The notes under the pieces: generated by a model
Database searches by the model: none
Told to the model about the DNA's origin: nothing
The model's input: the letters and a program-made list of their open reading frames with translations, nothing else
Program-made: the position numbers and the translations under genes
Shown: in pieces, positions 1 to 6,726 of the stretch
How the letters are laid out: the number at the start of each line of letters is the position of its first letter
How positions within the stretch are numbered: the stretch's first letter is position 1
NCBI GenBank assembly: GCA_029976905.1
Contig: JAPOLW010000106.1
Location: 1 to 10,007 of the forward strand
Direction: 5' to 3'
Source of the DNA: a bacterium
GTDB lineage: Bacteria > Desulfobacterota > Binatia > UBA12015
Length of the DNA stretch: 10,007 nt

Positions 1-39
1 ACTACGAGGAACAAAACGCTCAGGCCGATGCGGCCTGAC

Positions 40-198
40 TCAGAGAAAAACGGCTCCGGAGAACCCGGGGCGATTCAATCCCTTCCCCTGGAAGACCTTG
101 GTCGCATTCGAGATTGCGAGGGCGGCGAAGAGGATCGCCATCACCGTCAAGAATACCGGGCGGCGCCCGCCTCCATCCGTGTTGGCGCGCTCCGTCAT
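40..198 (-). CDS. Small single-pass membrane protein, possibly truncated by a frameshift
   Basis: A 52-residue reading frame opens with ATG at 198-196 behind a clear GAGGGAG ribosome-binding site, five bases away. A polar N-terminus (residues 1-13) leads into one hydrophobic helix, residues 14-37, ending in AISNATKVFQG. After TGA (42-40) the +1 frame is open to the window edge and reads FSESGRIGLSVLFLV, again a membrane-like segment. The whole looks like the first two helices of a small multi-helix membrane protein whose frame breaks near the T5 run and the CTC-TGA-G. I recognise no function. The ribosome-binding site, the hydrophobic helix and the position downstream of the receptor on the same strand (135-base gap) support a real gene. 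A sequencing indel or a programmed +1 shift could explain the early stop. Confidence 0.5.
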   Translation of the reverse strand: MTERANTDGGGRRPVFLTVMAILFAALAISNATKVFQGKGLNRPGFSGAVFL

Positions 199-203
199 TT
201 TCT

Positions 204-210
204 CTCCCTC
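204..210 (-). promoter_or_regulatory. Ribosome-binding site of the small membrane protein
   Basis: GAGGGAG on the minus strand lies five bases before the ATG at 198. It decides this start and argues against the overlapping frame that begins at 223. Confidence 0.5.
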
Positions 211-333
211 TGCATGGTGCCAACTCTCTCCCGCATGCGCTTTCTTCGTATCGTCGCGCCTTTCGGCACCGTTTCGGCGTTTTCAGGAGCGGGGCCCGGG
301 CCGCTGCGACTGCGGCTCATCGGGGCGAGCAAC

Positions 334-2739
334 TCAGCCCCGTGCCCAGTCCCAGTTGATCTCGATACCGTATGTGCGCGGGTTCCCGTAGGTGTTTCCG
401 GCGTAGCCCTGGTTCGAGCCGAAATCGATTCCGAACTCCCGGTAGCCGGTGTTGGTGAGGTTCTCGCCCCACAGCGCCACGCTTGCCCGGCCGAGATCGG
501 CCGGCACCTCGATGTCGAGCAGGGCGAGGCGTGCCGCGAGCAGTGAGTATCCGCCCTGCCGATTGAACTCGTTGTCGATCGTCGCGAACCACACATGGTC
601 CTGCCAGTAGTAGTCGACTCGCGCATACGGCACGCCAAACGGTGTTTCGGGGAACGTGTACGCAGCGCCGAAGGAGAAGGTGTTCGGCGGGGCGATTACG
701 AAGCGCGCGACGTCGGAGAGGTTTTGCTCACCCTCGCCACACCCGGAGCCGTCCGTGGCGCCGGGCACTGGGCGACAGAACTTCTTGTAGGACGGATCGA
801 GGTAGGCGTAGGAGAACCGGAGGTCGAGACCGTCGACCGGTACCACCACCGCCTCGACCTCGGAGCCCCACACCTCGGCGCTGGCCGCGTTCTCGACGGT
901 GGTCACGGCTGCGCCTTGCGTCGCTTGGAAGATCGTTACCTGGAGGTCGTCATAGTCGGCGAAGAATCCGTCGGCGTTGAGCTGAATTCGGTTGTCCCAC
1001 CACTGCGACTTGAAGCCGATCTCGTACGAGGTGGCGGTCTCGGGATCGAAGGGGCGATCGAATGTCTCGCGGGTCACGGCACGTCCGTTGAAGCCGCCCG
1101 CCTTGAAGCCGCGGGAGATCGAGCCGTACCCCATCATCTCGTCCATGATCTGGTACGCAATGCGACCCATGGGCGAGAACGCGCTGTAGTTTCCGGTTTT
1201 CTGGGCTGTGAAGTTCTCGGTGCCGCCACAATCGGCCGTGAGGCACATGAAGTAACGCGTCGCTTTGCGTTCCTCGTAGGTCCAGCGTAGGCCGACCGTT
1301 GCAGAGAGTCGGTCTTCGAGGACGGGCGGCGTGTAGGTGACCTGGCCGTAGGGTGCGACGCTATAGTCGTCGAAGTCGACCCGCTGTTCGTTTTTCGAAA
1401 GAGCCCCGGTTCCGGGGACCGGCTCGAGGAAGGCCTGAGCGTTTTCCGCGTGGCCCCTCTGTTGGAAGAAGTAGAAGCCGACGACGTAGTCGAGTCGGTC
1501 CTCGAGCGTCGAGCCGACCATCTGGAGTTCTTCGCTGATTTGGGTCTGGCGGATGCTCAACGCGAACTGATTGAGACTCAATGGGGTGCCATCGAGATCG
1601 GTCTGGTCATTGTTTTTGACGACTCGGTATCCGGTGATCGACGCCAGCGTAAAGTTGCCGAGCCCCGGCACGTCCTCGAAGTCCTTCGAGATGGTGAAAC
1701 CCTGGCCGAGGATGTCGACATCACTCTTCCACTCGTCGCCGGCCTCGAGATCGCTGAAGAGGTTGTTACCGATGCCACTCGCTCGCTTTGTGCGTATGAA
1801 GGAGTCGAGCCCCTGCGGGCCGAAAATGTTGTCGACGAGTCCGCCGGGCTCGACGTACGTCAACTGGAACTGGCTGGGCAGCTCTCGGATCCGGTGGCGG
1901 TCGAGCACGTAGTCGAAGGTGACTCCGCCCGGCAACTCCCACAGGATTCGCGGCATCACGACGAGCCGATTGAGATCCGAGAACCCCGTGCTTCCCTGTG
2001 TCGCCGGGTCGGGGTTCAGATTCGTGTACCAGGTGTTCCGGTTGATGTAGCCGATGTCGAGTTTCGCGGCGAGGCGCCCCAGACTATCGTCATCCCAGAG
2101 CGCTTCGTCGCCGAGGATCGGCACGTCGAACGATTGGCCCACCTGCACGTACCCGCGGTTACCGGCGCGCACTTGCGTACGGATCGCGAGGTCACCGGTC
2201 GGCTTCTTGGTGAGAAGGTTGATCGCGCCGCCCATCGTGTTGCGGCCGTAGAGCGTGCCCTGCGGACCGCGCAGCACCTCGACGCGCTCCAGGTCCATGA
2301 CGTCGAACAGGGCACCGACCGACTTCGAGATGTAGACGCCGTTCAAGTAGACGCCGACCGACGGCTCGAGTGTGATGATCGGGTCCGTCGTGATCGCACC
2401 ACGCATCGAGATCGTCACGCCGGTGTTGCCGCCGGCGTTCGTGTGCATGTTCAGGTTTGGCGTGAACTCGGCGAGCTGGCGAATGTCGGTGATGTTGCGG
2501 TCCTCCAGCATCTGGGTGTCGAACGCCGTGATCGAGATCGGCGCGTCCTGGATGTTCTCCGCCCGCTTCTCGGCCGTGACCGTGAGTTCCTCGACCGCAT
2601 TCATCTGGCGCCGCGGCTCGGGAGCTTCGGTGTCGGTCGCCGCTTCATCCGTCTCTGCGACCTGCGCCTGCGTCGTTGCTACCGAAAGCAGCGCCATCGT
2701 CGAGCCGACGAGCGCTGCGGCCAAAATCCTCGCTCTCAT
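334..2739 (-). CDS. TonB-dependent outer-membrane receptor
   Basis: This 801-aa protein has the full layout of a TonB-dependent transporter, which imports scarce ligands such as iron chelates, vitamins or carbohydrates across the outer membrane using TonB-ExbBD energy. Residues 1-25 form a signal peptide ending TQA before Gln26. A TonB-box-like VEELTVTA lies at 49-56 and the plug spans about 60-180, with SMRG at 111-114 and RGPQGTLYGRNTMGGAINL at 157-175. The beta-barrel fills the rest and contains SRGFKAGGFN (542-551) and PETATSYEIGFK (566-577), typical of the receptor group abundant in sphingomonads and other oligotrophs. The final strand YGIEINWDW ends three residues before the C-terminus. 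ATG at 2739 is chosen over the longer frame to 2841 because it follows GGAGGT by five bases and starts the signal peptide. Cysteine pairs 499/504 and 655/667 lie in probable surface loops. The ligand is unknown, and no ExbBD or TonB gene is in view. Confidence 0.93.
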   Translation of the reverse strand: MRARILAAALVGSTMALLSVATTQAQVAETDEAATDTEAPEPRRQMNAVEELTVTAEKRAENIQDAPISITAFDTQMLEDRNITDIRQLAEFTPNLNMHTNAGGNTGVTISMRGAITTDPIITLEPSVGVYLNGVYISKSVGALFDVMDLERVEVLRGPQGTLYGRNTMGGAINLLTKKPTGDLAIRTQVRAGNRGYVQVGQSFDVPILGDEALWDDDSLGRLAAKLDIGYINRNTWYTNLNPDPATQGSTGFSDLNRLVVMPRILWELPGGVTFDYVLDRHRIRELPSQFQLTYVEPGGLVDNIFGPQGLDSFIRTKRASGIGNNLFSDLEAGDEWKSDVDILGQGFTISKDFEDVPGLGNFTLASITGYRVVKNNDQTDLDGTPLSLNQFALSIRQTQISEELQMVGSTLEDRLDYVVGFYFFQQRGHAENAQAFLEPVPGTGALSKNEQRVDFDDYSVAPYGQVTYTPPVLEDRLSATVGLRWTYEERKATRYFMCLTADCGGTENFTAQKTGNYSAFSPMGRIAYQIMDEMMGYGSISRGFKAGGFNGRAVTRETFDRPFDPETATSYEIGFKSQWWDNRIQLNADGFFADYDDLQVTIFQATQGAAVTTVENAASAEVWGSEVEAVVVPVDGLDLRFSYAYLDPSYKKFCRPVPGATDGSGCGEGEQNLSDVARFVIAPPNTFSFGAAYTFPETPFGVPYARVDYYWQDHVWFATIDNEFNRQGGYSLLAARLALLDIEVPADLGRASVALWGENLTNTGYREFGIDFGSNQGYAGNTYGNPRTYGIEINWDWARG

Positions 2740-2744
2740 CCTCC

Positions 2745-2750
2745 ACCTCC
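2745..2750 (-). promoter_or_regulatory. Ribosome-binding site of the TonB-dependent receptor
   Basis: GGAGGT on the minus strand sits five bases before the ATG at 2739. It fixes the start at the signal peptide. Confidence 0.7.
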
Positions 2751-2768
2751 CCGCGGCTGGAATGGCGT

Positions 2769-2798
2769 AATATACTACGATTTGGTGCGCAGGCGAAA
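2769..2798 (-). promoter_or_regulatory. Candidate sigma-70 promoter for the receptor gene
   Basis: Read on the minus strand, TATATT (2774-2769) is a good -10 box in an otherwise GC-rich region. A weak -35-like TTTCGC (2798-2793) lies 18 bases upstream. Initiation would leave a short leader of roughly 25 bases before the ATG at 2739. The -10 is convincing by eye and the -35 is not, so an activator or alternative sigma factor is possible. Confidence 0.4.
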
Positions 2799-2813
2799 GT
2801 GAAACGGCGGACG

Positions 2814-2858
2814 GCATGGGCCCGGCGTACGGATGGCCCATGCCCGGCGAAGGCCGGG
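2814..2858. repeat. Two adjacent inverted repeats between divergent genes
   Basis: GCATGGGCC at 2814-2822 is matched perfectly by GGCCCATGC at 2835-2843, with a 12-base spacer containing the palindrome CGTACG. Immediately next, CCCGGC (2843-2848) and GCCGGG (2853-2858) form a 6-bp stem with a GAAG loop. The pair sits upstream of both divergent genes. It could be an operator, a structured leader of the plus-strand gene, or a dispersed extragenic palindrome of the common GCCCGGCGAAGGCCGGG type. No T-tract follows, so it is not a classical terminator. Confidence 0.55.
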
Positions 2859-2918
2859 TTCGACGCGCTGCGGGATCGTACGCTTTGTTTCTTGCGGCTT
2901 TTGTGTCTGGCTCCCCGC

Positions 2919-3647
2919 GTGCGAGGATTCACGAGACGCAAGTTCGTGCAAATTTCGTGTGCAGCGTCCAGTCTTCCGTTGATCGCAGCCTGCGGGGAGG
3001 GTTCGTCTCCTGCCTCCTCAACTGCGGCGGCGATGACCACTCGTCTTCGCGAGGAGGGCTTTCGCGAGACGAACCCGCAGTCTCGACGCACCGACTACGA
3101 GTTCAACGGCGGGCTTCGATACGACGAGTATCCAATGAACGTCGCCGGACCGAGGACTTTCGTCGTTCAGGAATGTGAGAGAGTCGAAGACGCGGAATCG
3201 ACAGAGCTGCTCGTTTTGCCGCGCTTCAGCTTGCTCGCCTGGCATACGTCGGAGCCGTTGAGCGCCGAAATATCGCTACGCTTGCTGCTCGAACTCCTCA
3301 TCGAAACCCTCGGCCTCGAGCCAGCGTACATGGCCGCGGTGACTGCGACGGACTACACCGAAGTCCTCGGGGAGCTCGAGCGCTGGGGCATCGGTCCAGA
3401 GCAGATCTTCGTGCGTGATGCGGGCGTTGCCCGTGAAGCCGGCGACGGGTCTGGATACTTCGGCCCTCCGGGATATTCCGGGCCGGGCTTCCCCACGGTC
3501 TCCCTTCATTACTCTCGCAGTATGCACACCGCCGGGCGAATCCGGTCCTACCCCCTTCCTGGCGATCTCGTGGAGCTGGGCGAGAGCGACGTATACGGAG
3601 GCGGTTGCGGCCTCGAGCGGGTCGCCTGGGCCTCCGGGGGGAGCTGA
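2919..3647 (+). CDS. Tat-type lipoprotein with an alanyl-tRNA-synthetase-like core
   Basis: From the GTG at 2919 this is a 242-aa protein. Seen directly: a twin-arginine signal TRRKFVQ (residues 5-11), a hydrophobic stretch and lipobox LIAAC with Cys25, predicting a Tat-exported lipoprotein. Residues 75-240 match class IIc AlaRS blocks in order: QECERVEDAE (84-93), like the family's QxCxRxxDxE; PRFSLLAW (101-108), where AlaRS has TFFEMLGN; LGLEPAYMAAVT (131-142) and LERWGIGPEQIFVRD (153-167), like the LWVTVY/GIPxERI region; FGPPGYSGPGFPTVSLHY (181-198), like GPPGPTGPCGPCSEIYY; and GLERVAW (231-237), motif 3. The cysteine of GPCGP is lost and the motif-2 HHTFFE is altered, so aminoacylation looks doubtful. 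No good ribosome-binding site precedes the GTG; TTG at 2892 or 2901 are alternatives. The protein ends abruptly after GLERVAW at a G6 run. The AlaRS kinship is my inference from motif order. Confidence 0.6.
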   Translation: MRGFTRRKFVQISCAASSLPLIAACGEGSSPASSTAAAMTTRLREEGFRETNPQSRRTDYEFNGGLRYDEYPMNVAGPRTFVVQECERVEDAESTELLVLPRFSLLAWHTSEPLSAEISLRLLLELLIETLGLEPAYMAAVTATDYTEVLGELERWGIGPEQIFVRDAGVAREAGDGSGYFGPPGYSGPGFPTVSLHYSRSMHTAGRIRSYPLPGDLVELGESDVYGGGCGLERVAWASGGS

Positions 3648-4404
3648 ACCCTTTCGCCGCGCTCGGCGTCGTGGACCGATCTGGGCCTGCGACCCCTGGC
3701 GAGATCCTACCTGCGACGAGGGCGGCCACCCGCCCGGTGGATGCGGGGCGGGCCGTTGCGCCCGAGGGAATCTTGCTCCGGGCTTCGTGAGGGCGCACAG
3801 CGCCTTCTGCACGCCGTCTCGTATCCTCCCGGAAGCCGACCCGGGCCCGATGAAGTGAGCCGTCGGTCGATGCAAGAGCCCCATCGACGTTCGGTTGATA
3901 CCCGTACTGCTCGTAGCCGTACGCCGCTCCGGTATCGCGCGGCATGTGGTTGTCGATCCACCGACCGAGTTCCTGAACCCAACCAGTTCCAGTAGGATTG
4001 GATCCGTCGCAAAGCCAGGGGGCCCCGGCGTGCACTAGGCTGAAACGAGGATAGCCCCAGACACGGGCTGCGAAGCTCGGTGCGTACTTCGGAGGTGATT
4101 GTTTCGGCCGTCGGTCCGGCTCACCCCGGCTCATCCCGAGCCGGCCTGAAAGACCGGACTCCCGAGCGCGCCGAGCTTCGTATCGGCATGGTTCCGGTTT
4201 TGAGCTTTCCGTAGGGATCTTCTTCCCGGTGTCGCTGAGGGCCGCCAGCGCGGTGGGGGCGGTCGACTGCCGGGCTCGGTTCTGGGCCCACACGCTTCCC
4301 GGCGGGGCTTCCTCCGGGTCTCGCTTTCCCTTGTATTCACGCTCTCGAAAGGCCAGATGCTCGGGTGAAGGTAGGAAATTCAAAGCACGTTTTTGCCCCG
4401 AATC
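3648..4404. other. Poorly coding stretch between convergent genes
   Basis: No intact gene is convincing here. Three things are visible. First, plus-strand 3648-3790 would continue the lipoprotein gene by about 48 codons if the G6 run at 3636-3641 had one more base (NPFAALGVVDRSG and so on). Second, minus-strand 3774-4095 reads like a decayed SGNH-hydrolase end. Third, CCGGCTC (4126-4132) pairs with GAGCCGG (4138-4144), a 7-bp hairpin without a T-tract. The segment 4100-4400 gives only arginine-rich, non-protein-like translations. Confidence 0.5.
3774..4095 (-). pseudogene. Possible frameshifted SGNH-hydrolase C-terminal fragment
   Basis: On the minus strand a stretch with natural-looking composition runs from about 4095: VWGYPRFSLVHAGAPWLCDG, then TGTGWVQELGRWIDNHMP, then PNVDGALASTDGS up to 3859. 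The good composition then moves one base to another frame at 3857, continuing HFIGPGSASGRIRDGVQKAL to about 3774. Joined, this gives VDG-x5-DG-x-HF-x3-G, which resembles the catalytic D-x-x-H block (block V) and following helix of SGNH/GDSL hydrolases. WLCDG earlier resembles the WLC segment before that block in OafA-type SGNH domains, though the interval here is longer. The upstream acyltransferase on the same strand lacks exactly this block. It could instead belong to another hydrolase or be chance, so the identity is tentative. Confidence 0.3.
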
Positions 4405-6036
4405 TCAGCTAGCCTCGAGTCGCCACCGGGGACTGCGCCGGTGGCGGAGTGCAATCTGTCCTCGCAGGAGCGTATCAAGTTCTGGATCCCCGAGGTGCAC
4501 CACCTCGCCTTCCGGGCTCAGACGCCAATCGCGGGCCTCCCAGGCTCCGGTCAAGACCAGAGCCAGGTCCGCATCCCTTTCGGAGGCAACCCGCCTCCAC
4601 TGCTTTGCAGGATCCATGCACTGCCCGAGAGGCTTCTTCCATTCGCCAAAGTGGTTTCGATACTCACCGCGATCGAACAATCCGCACCCCATGAGTGCTC
4701 GCCCTCCCCGGGGCAACATCTTCCCGGTCGTCTCCGAAACGGCGACGAGGCCAGGCAAGAGCGTGAGGGCCGAGGAATCTCCAAAGACATTCCAGATCGG
4801 TATCTTTCCACCGGCTCTGGCTTCAGTTTCGAATCCAGTCCACTCCGCCCACCGGGCCCGCAGCAGATTCCACCGAAGCCCCGGTCCGATTGGGCTGGTC
4901 ACCAGCGCCATCACGACGACGGCAATCATTGCGAAGCCCAGGGCCTGTGCGAAGCGGGGCGGAGCGAGCGAGCCCCCGCGGCGGATCGGCTCCTCGACCC
5001 ATCGCCAGGAAAGGTCCGCCAGAGCCAGCGTCAGGCCGACTCGAGCGACGAAGAGAGGCACGGGCCCCAGCCCCGTATTCGCCTCGTCGAGGACGAGGAA
5101 GATCGGCCAGTGGACGAGGTACGCTCCATAGGAGATCCGCCCCACCCAGCGAAGAGGCCCCGGGGAGAGCAGCGTTGCCAGCCGCCCCGGGCGACCGGCG
5201 GCGACTACGACCACTCCCGACAGGAGCGCGTACCCGACGAGACCACCCCGGTAGAGGATTGGAGCATCGATACCGACGAACACCCAACTCGCCATCGACA
5301 GGAGAAAGGCCGGCAACCCGAGAAAGGCGATGCGACGCGCCCAGCCCCGACCTCCCGAGACGGCAAGAGCAAAGAGACCTCCGAGCAGGATCTCGACCGC
5401 ACGCGTATCGCTGCCGTAGTAGAGACGAAAACGCCCCTGGTTTGCGATGCCGGGCAGGAAGGCCACCCCGACCGAGAGAAGCACCAATGCGACGAGCACG
5501 GCGGCGAGCCCCCTGCGCCCTCCCAACCGACGCAACGCCACCCCCGCCACCAGAGGGTAGAGAAGGTAGAATTGCGCCTCGATCGCGAGCGACCAGAAGT
5601 GCTGGAGAGGCGAGGGGTCGGTGAAAATGAGTTCGTAGGCGTAGCCCGCCTCGACGAACCGCCAATTCACGAGATACAGCAACGCGGCAATCGCATCGCC
5701 GGCCAGTCGTTCCCGTTGAGAAGCTGGAAGCCACCACGGCGCTGAGAAGACGACCGCCGCCACCGTGACGATCGCCGCCGGTGCCAGACGCCGCATACGA
5801 CGCTGCCAGAATCGCGCGAGCGAAACCGTTCCCGTTCGCTCGAATTCCACCAGCGCCTGGGCCGTGAGGAGAAAGCCCGAGAGGGTGAAGAAGGTCGAGA
5901 CGCCGAGGAACCCTCCCGACATCCAGGAAAACCCGGAATGGAAAAGAAAGACTCCCAGGAGGCAGATCGCACGCAACCCATCGAGACCGGGGCGATACCC
6001 CAGGTTCGACGAGGCAGTAGAAGTCGAGTCCGCCAC
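4405..6036 (-). CDS. OafA/YrhL-type membrane acyltransferase with truncated SGNH domain
   Basis: This 543-aa inner-membrane O-acyltransferase (Acyltransferase_3 family) would move acetyl or acyl groups onto surface glycans or lipid-linked sugars. YRPGLDGLRA (14-23) is the signature N-terminus, His33 in LFHSG is the expected catalytic histidine, and FWQRRMRRL (76-84), SLAIEAQFYLLYP (149-161), GSDTRAVEILLG (208-219) and SYGAYLVHWPIF (302-313) are family blocks. About ten hydrophobic segments end near residue 382. A fused SGNH domain follows, with GDSS (419-422) as block I and TGAW (496-499) in the block III region. Family resemblance stops near residue 530, the last 13 residues are arginine-rich, and the catalytic D-x-x-H block is missing. 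The start is GTG at 6036, the first start codon after the preceding gene's stop, with no strong ribosome-binding site. It lies 57 bases after the lipoprotein gene, so co-transcription is likely. Confidence 0.88.
   Translation of the reverse strand: MADSTSTASSNLGYRPGLDGLRAICLLGVFLFHSGFSWMSGGFLGVSTFFTLSGFLLTAQALVEFERTGTVSLARFWQRRMRRLAPAAIVTVAAVVFSAPWWLPASQRERLAGDAIAALLYLVNWRFVEAGYAYELIFTDPSPLQHFWSLAIEAQFYLLYPLVAGVALRRLGGRRGLAAVLVALVLLSVGVAFLPGIANQGRFRLYYGSDTRAVEILLGGLFALAVSGGRGWARRIAFLGLPAFLLSMASWVFVGIDAPILYRGGLVGYALLSGVVVVAAGRPGRLATLLSPGPLRWVGRISYGAYLVHWPIFLVLDEANTGLGPVPLFVARVGLTLALADLSWRWVEEPIRRGGSLAPPRFAQALGFAMIAVVVMALVTSPIGPGLRWNLLRARWAEWTGFETEARAGGKIPIWNVFGDSSALTLLPGLVAVSETTGKMLPRGGRALMGCGLFDRGEYRNHFGEWKKPLGQCMDPAKQWRRVASERDADLALVLTGAWEARDWRLSPEGEVVHLGDPELDTLLRGQIALRHRRSPRWRLEAS
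4421..4446. repeat. Perfect 9-bp inverted repeat at the acyltransferase 3' end
   Basis: CGCCACCGG (4421-4429) pairs with CCGGTGGCG (4438-4446) around an 8-base loop. It falls inside the last 14 codons of the acyltransferase, exactly where similarity to SGNH domains ends. There is no T-tract. It may be a transcription-pausing hairpin, a factor-dependent terminator element, or a rearrangement breakpoint. Confidence 0.55.
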
Positions 6037-6093
6037 CTCGGCAGAGTACCACGACCGGAGAGGAAGGGCCGACTTCCCCGCCCATTTCCCTCG

Positions 6094-6726
6094 TCACGAG
6101 GTGGGGTACACCACCGAACCTGGATCGAGTCCGAGTCGATCGACCGTGGCCTCGATCTCCAGACTGATTCGTTCACGTGCCTCTGCCGACAGATCAGCAG
6201 AGACAGCGGCATCGAGCACCTGGCTACTGATGAAGTAGGGACTGACCCCCCGCCCCCCTGCATCCACGTAGAAGTTGTTCGCCACCACTTCACATTGCAC
6301 TTCATCCCTGGAACTGCGCGAAAACTGGATCACACCAATGCTGCTGGCAAAGCGAGATCCGGAATCGGTCCGCACACCGACCACCGAGTAGGTGACTGGA
6401 ATGCGGCGCTTTGCGGTGACGCAATTCCTGATGGCGCCGAGGATTCCAGCGGTATCGTAGAAGAAGTACCACTCTCCCAGAACGGAGTAGGCGTCACCTG
6501 CCTCGAAGGAGGTCCGGGACGCCGAAAAGCTCGCGCCCCGATTCCCATCTCCACCGGCCCGGACGCCTCGAGCACTGCGAACCCGCCAGAGATTCCCGGG
6601 GGCTACGATATCCGCGCCTGGCGCCTCGGCCCCCGCGGCCGTATCGCCGCAAGCCTGCAAACCGACCGAGCCTCCAACCAGCGCCAGCGTCCGCAAGAAA
6701 TCCTTCCGCGTCAGTGAATCATCCAT
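6094..6726 (-). CDS. Uncharacterised Tat-like lipoprotein
   Basis: This is a 210-aa exported protein of unknown family. LTRKDFL (5-11) resembles a Tat signal with an Arg-Lys pair in place of Arg-Arg. A hydrophobic stretch (13-23) and the lipobox LQAC follow, with Cys26 as the lipidation site. The mature part has an alanine/glycine linker (28-43), then a body rich in beta strands with GEWYFFYDTAGILGAIRNC (84-102), TYSVVGVRTDSG (112-123) and EVVANNFYVDAGG (146-158). An acidic helical tail (176-199) carries AEARERISLEIEATVDRL. Cys102 and Cys145 could form a disulfide. The start ATG at 6726 is set by AGGAGGT seven bases upstream. The acyltransferase gene follows 57 bases downstream on the same strand, so the two may act on the same envelope component. 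That is inference from position only. Confidence 0.8.
   Translation of the reverse strand: MDDSLTRKDFLRTLALVGGSVGLQACGDTAAGAEAPGADIVAPGNLWRVRSARGVRAGGDGNRGASFSASRTSFEAGDAYSVLGEWYFFYDTAGILGAIRNCVTAKRRIPVTYSVVGVRTDSGSRFASSIGVIQFSRSSRDEVQCEVVANNFYVDAGGRGVSPYFISSQVLDAAVSADLSAEARERISLEIEATVDRLGLDPGSVVYPTS

Noticed and set aside
300..316. Possible terminator of the receptor gene (GCCGC/GCGGC)
   Set aside because: Only a 5-bp stem with a 7-base loop and no T-tract on the minus strand.
1450..2802. Long plus-strand open frame of 450 codons antisense to the receptor
   Set aside because: It mirrors the receptor's codon structure, is rich in Arg, Asp and Glu with no domain, and the opposite strand has a complete recognisable protein.
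2740..2841. Longer start for the TonB receptor at 2841
   Set aside because: It would add 34 residues before the signal peptide and read through the promoter-like TATATT. The ATG at 2739 has an ideal ribosome-binding site.
4393..5745. Long plus-strand open frame of 450 codons antisense to the acyltransferase
   Set aside because: The composition is Pro/Arg/His-rich and low in hydrophobic residues. The minus strand encodes a clear multi-helix acyltransferase.
4823..6097. Second minus-strand frame of 424 codons over the acyltransferase
   Set aside because: Gly/Arg/Ser-rich shadow frame with no motif. The family blocks all lie in the 4405-6036 frame.
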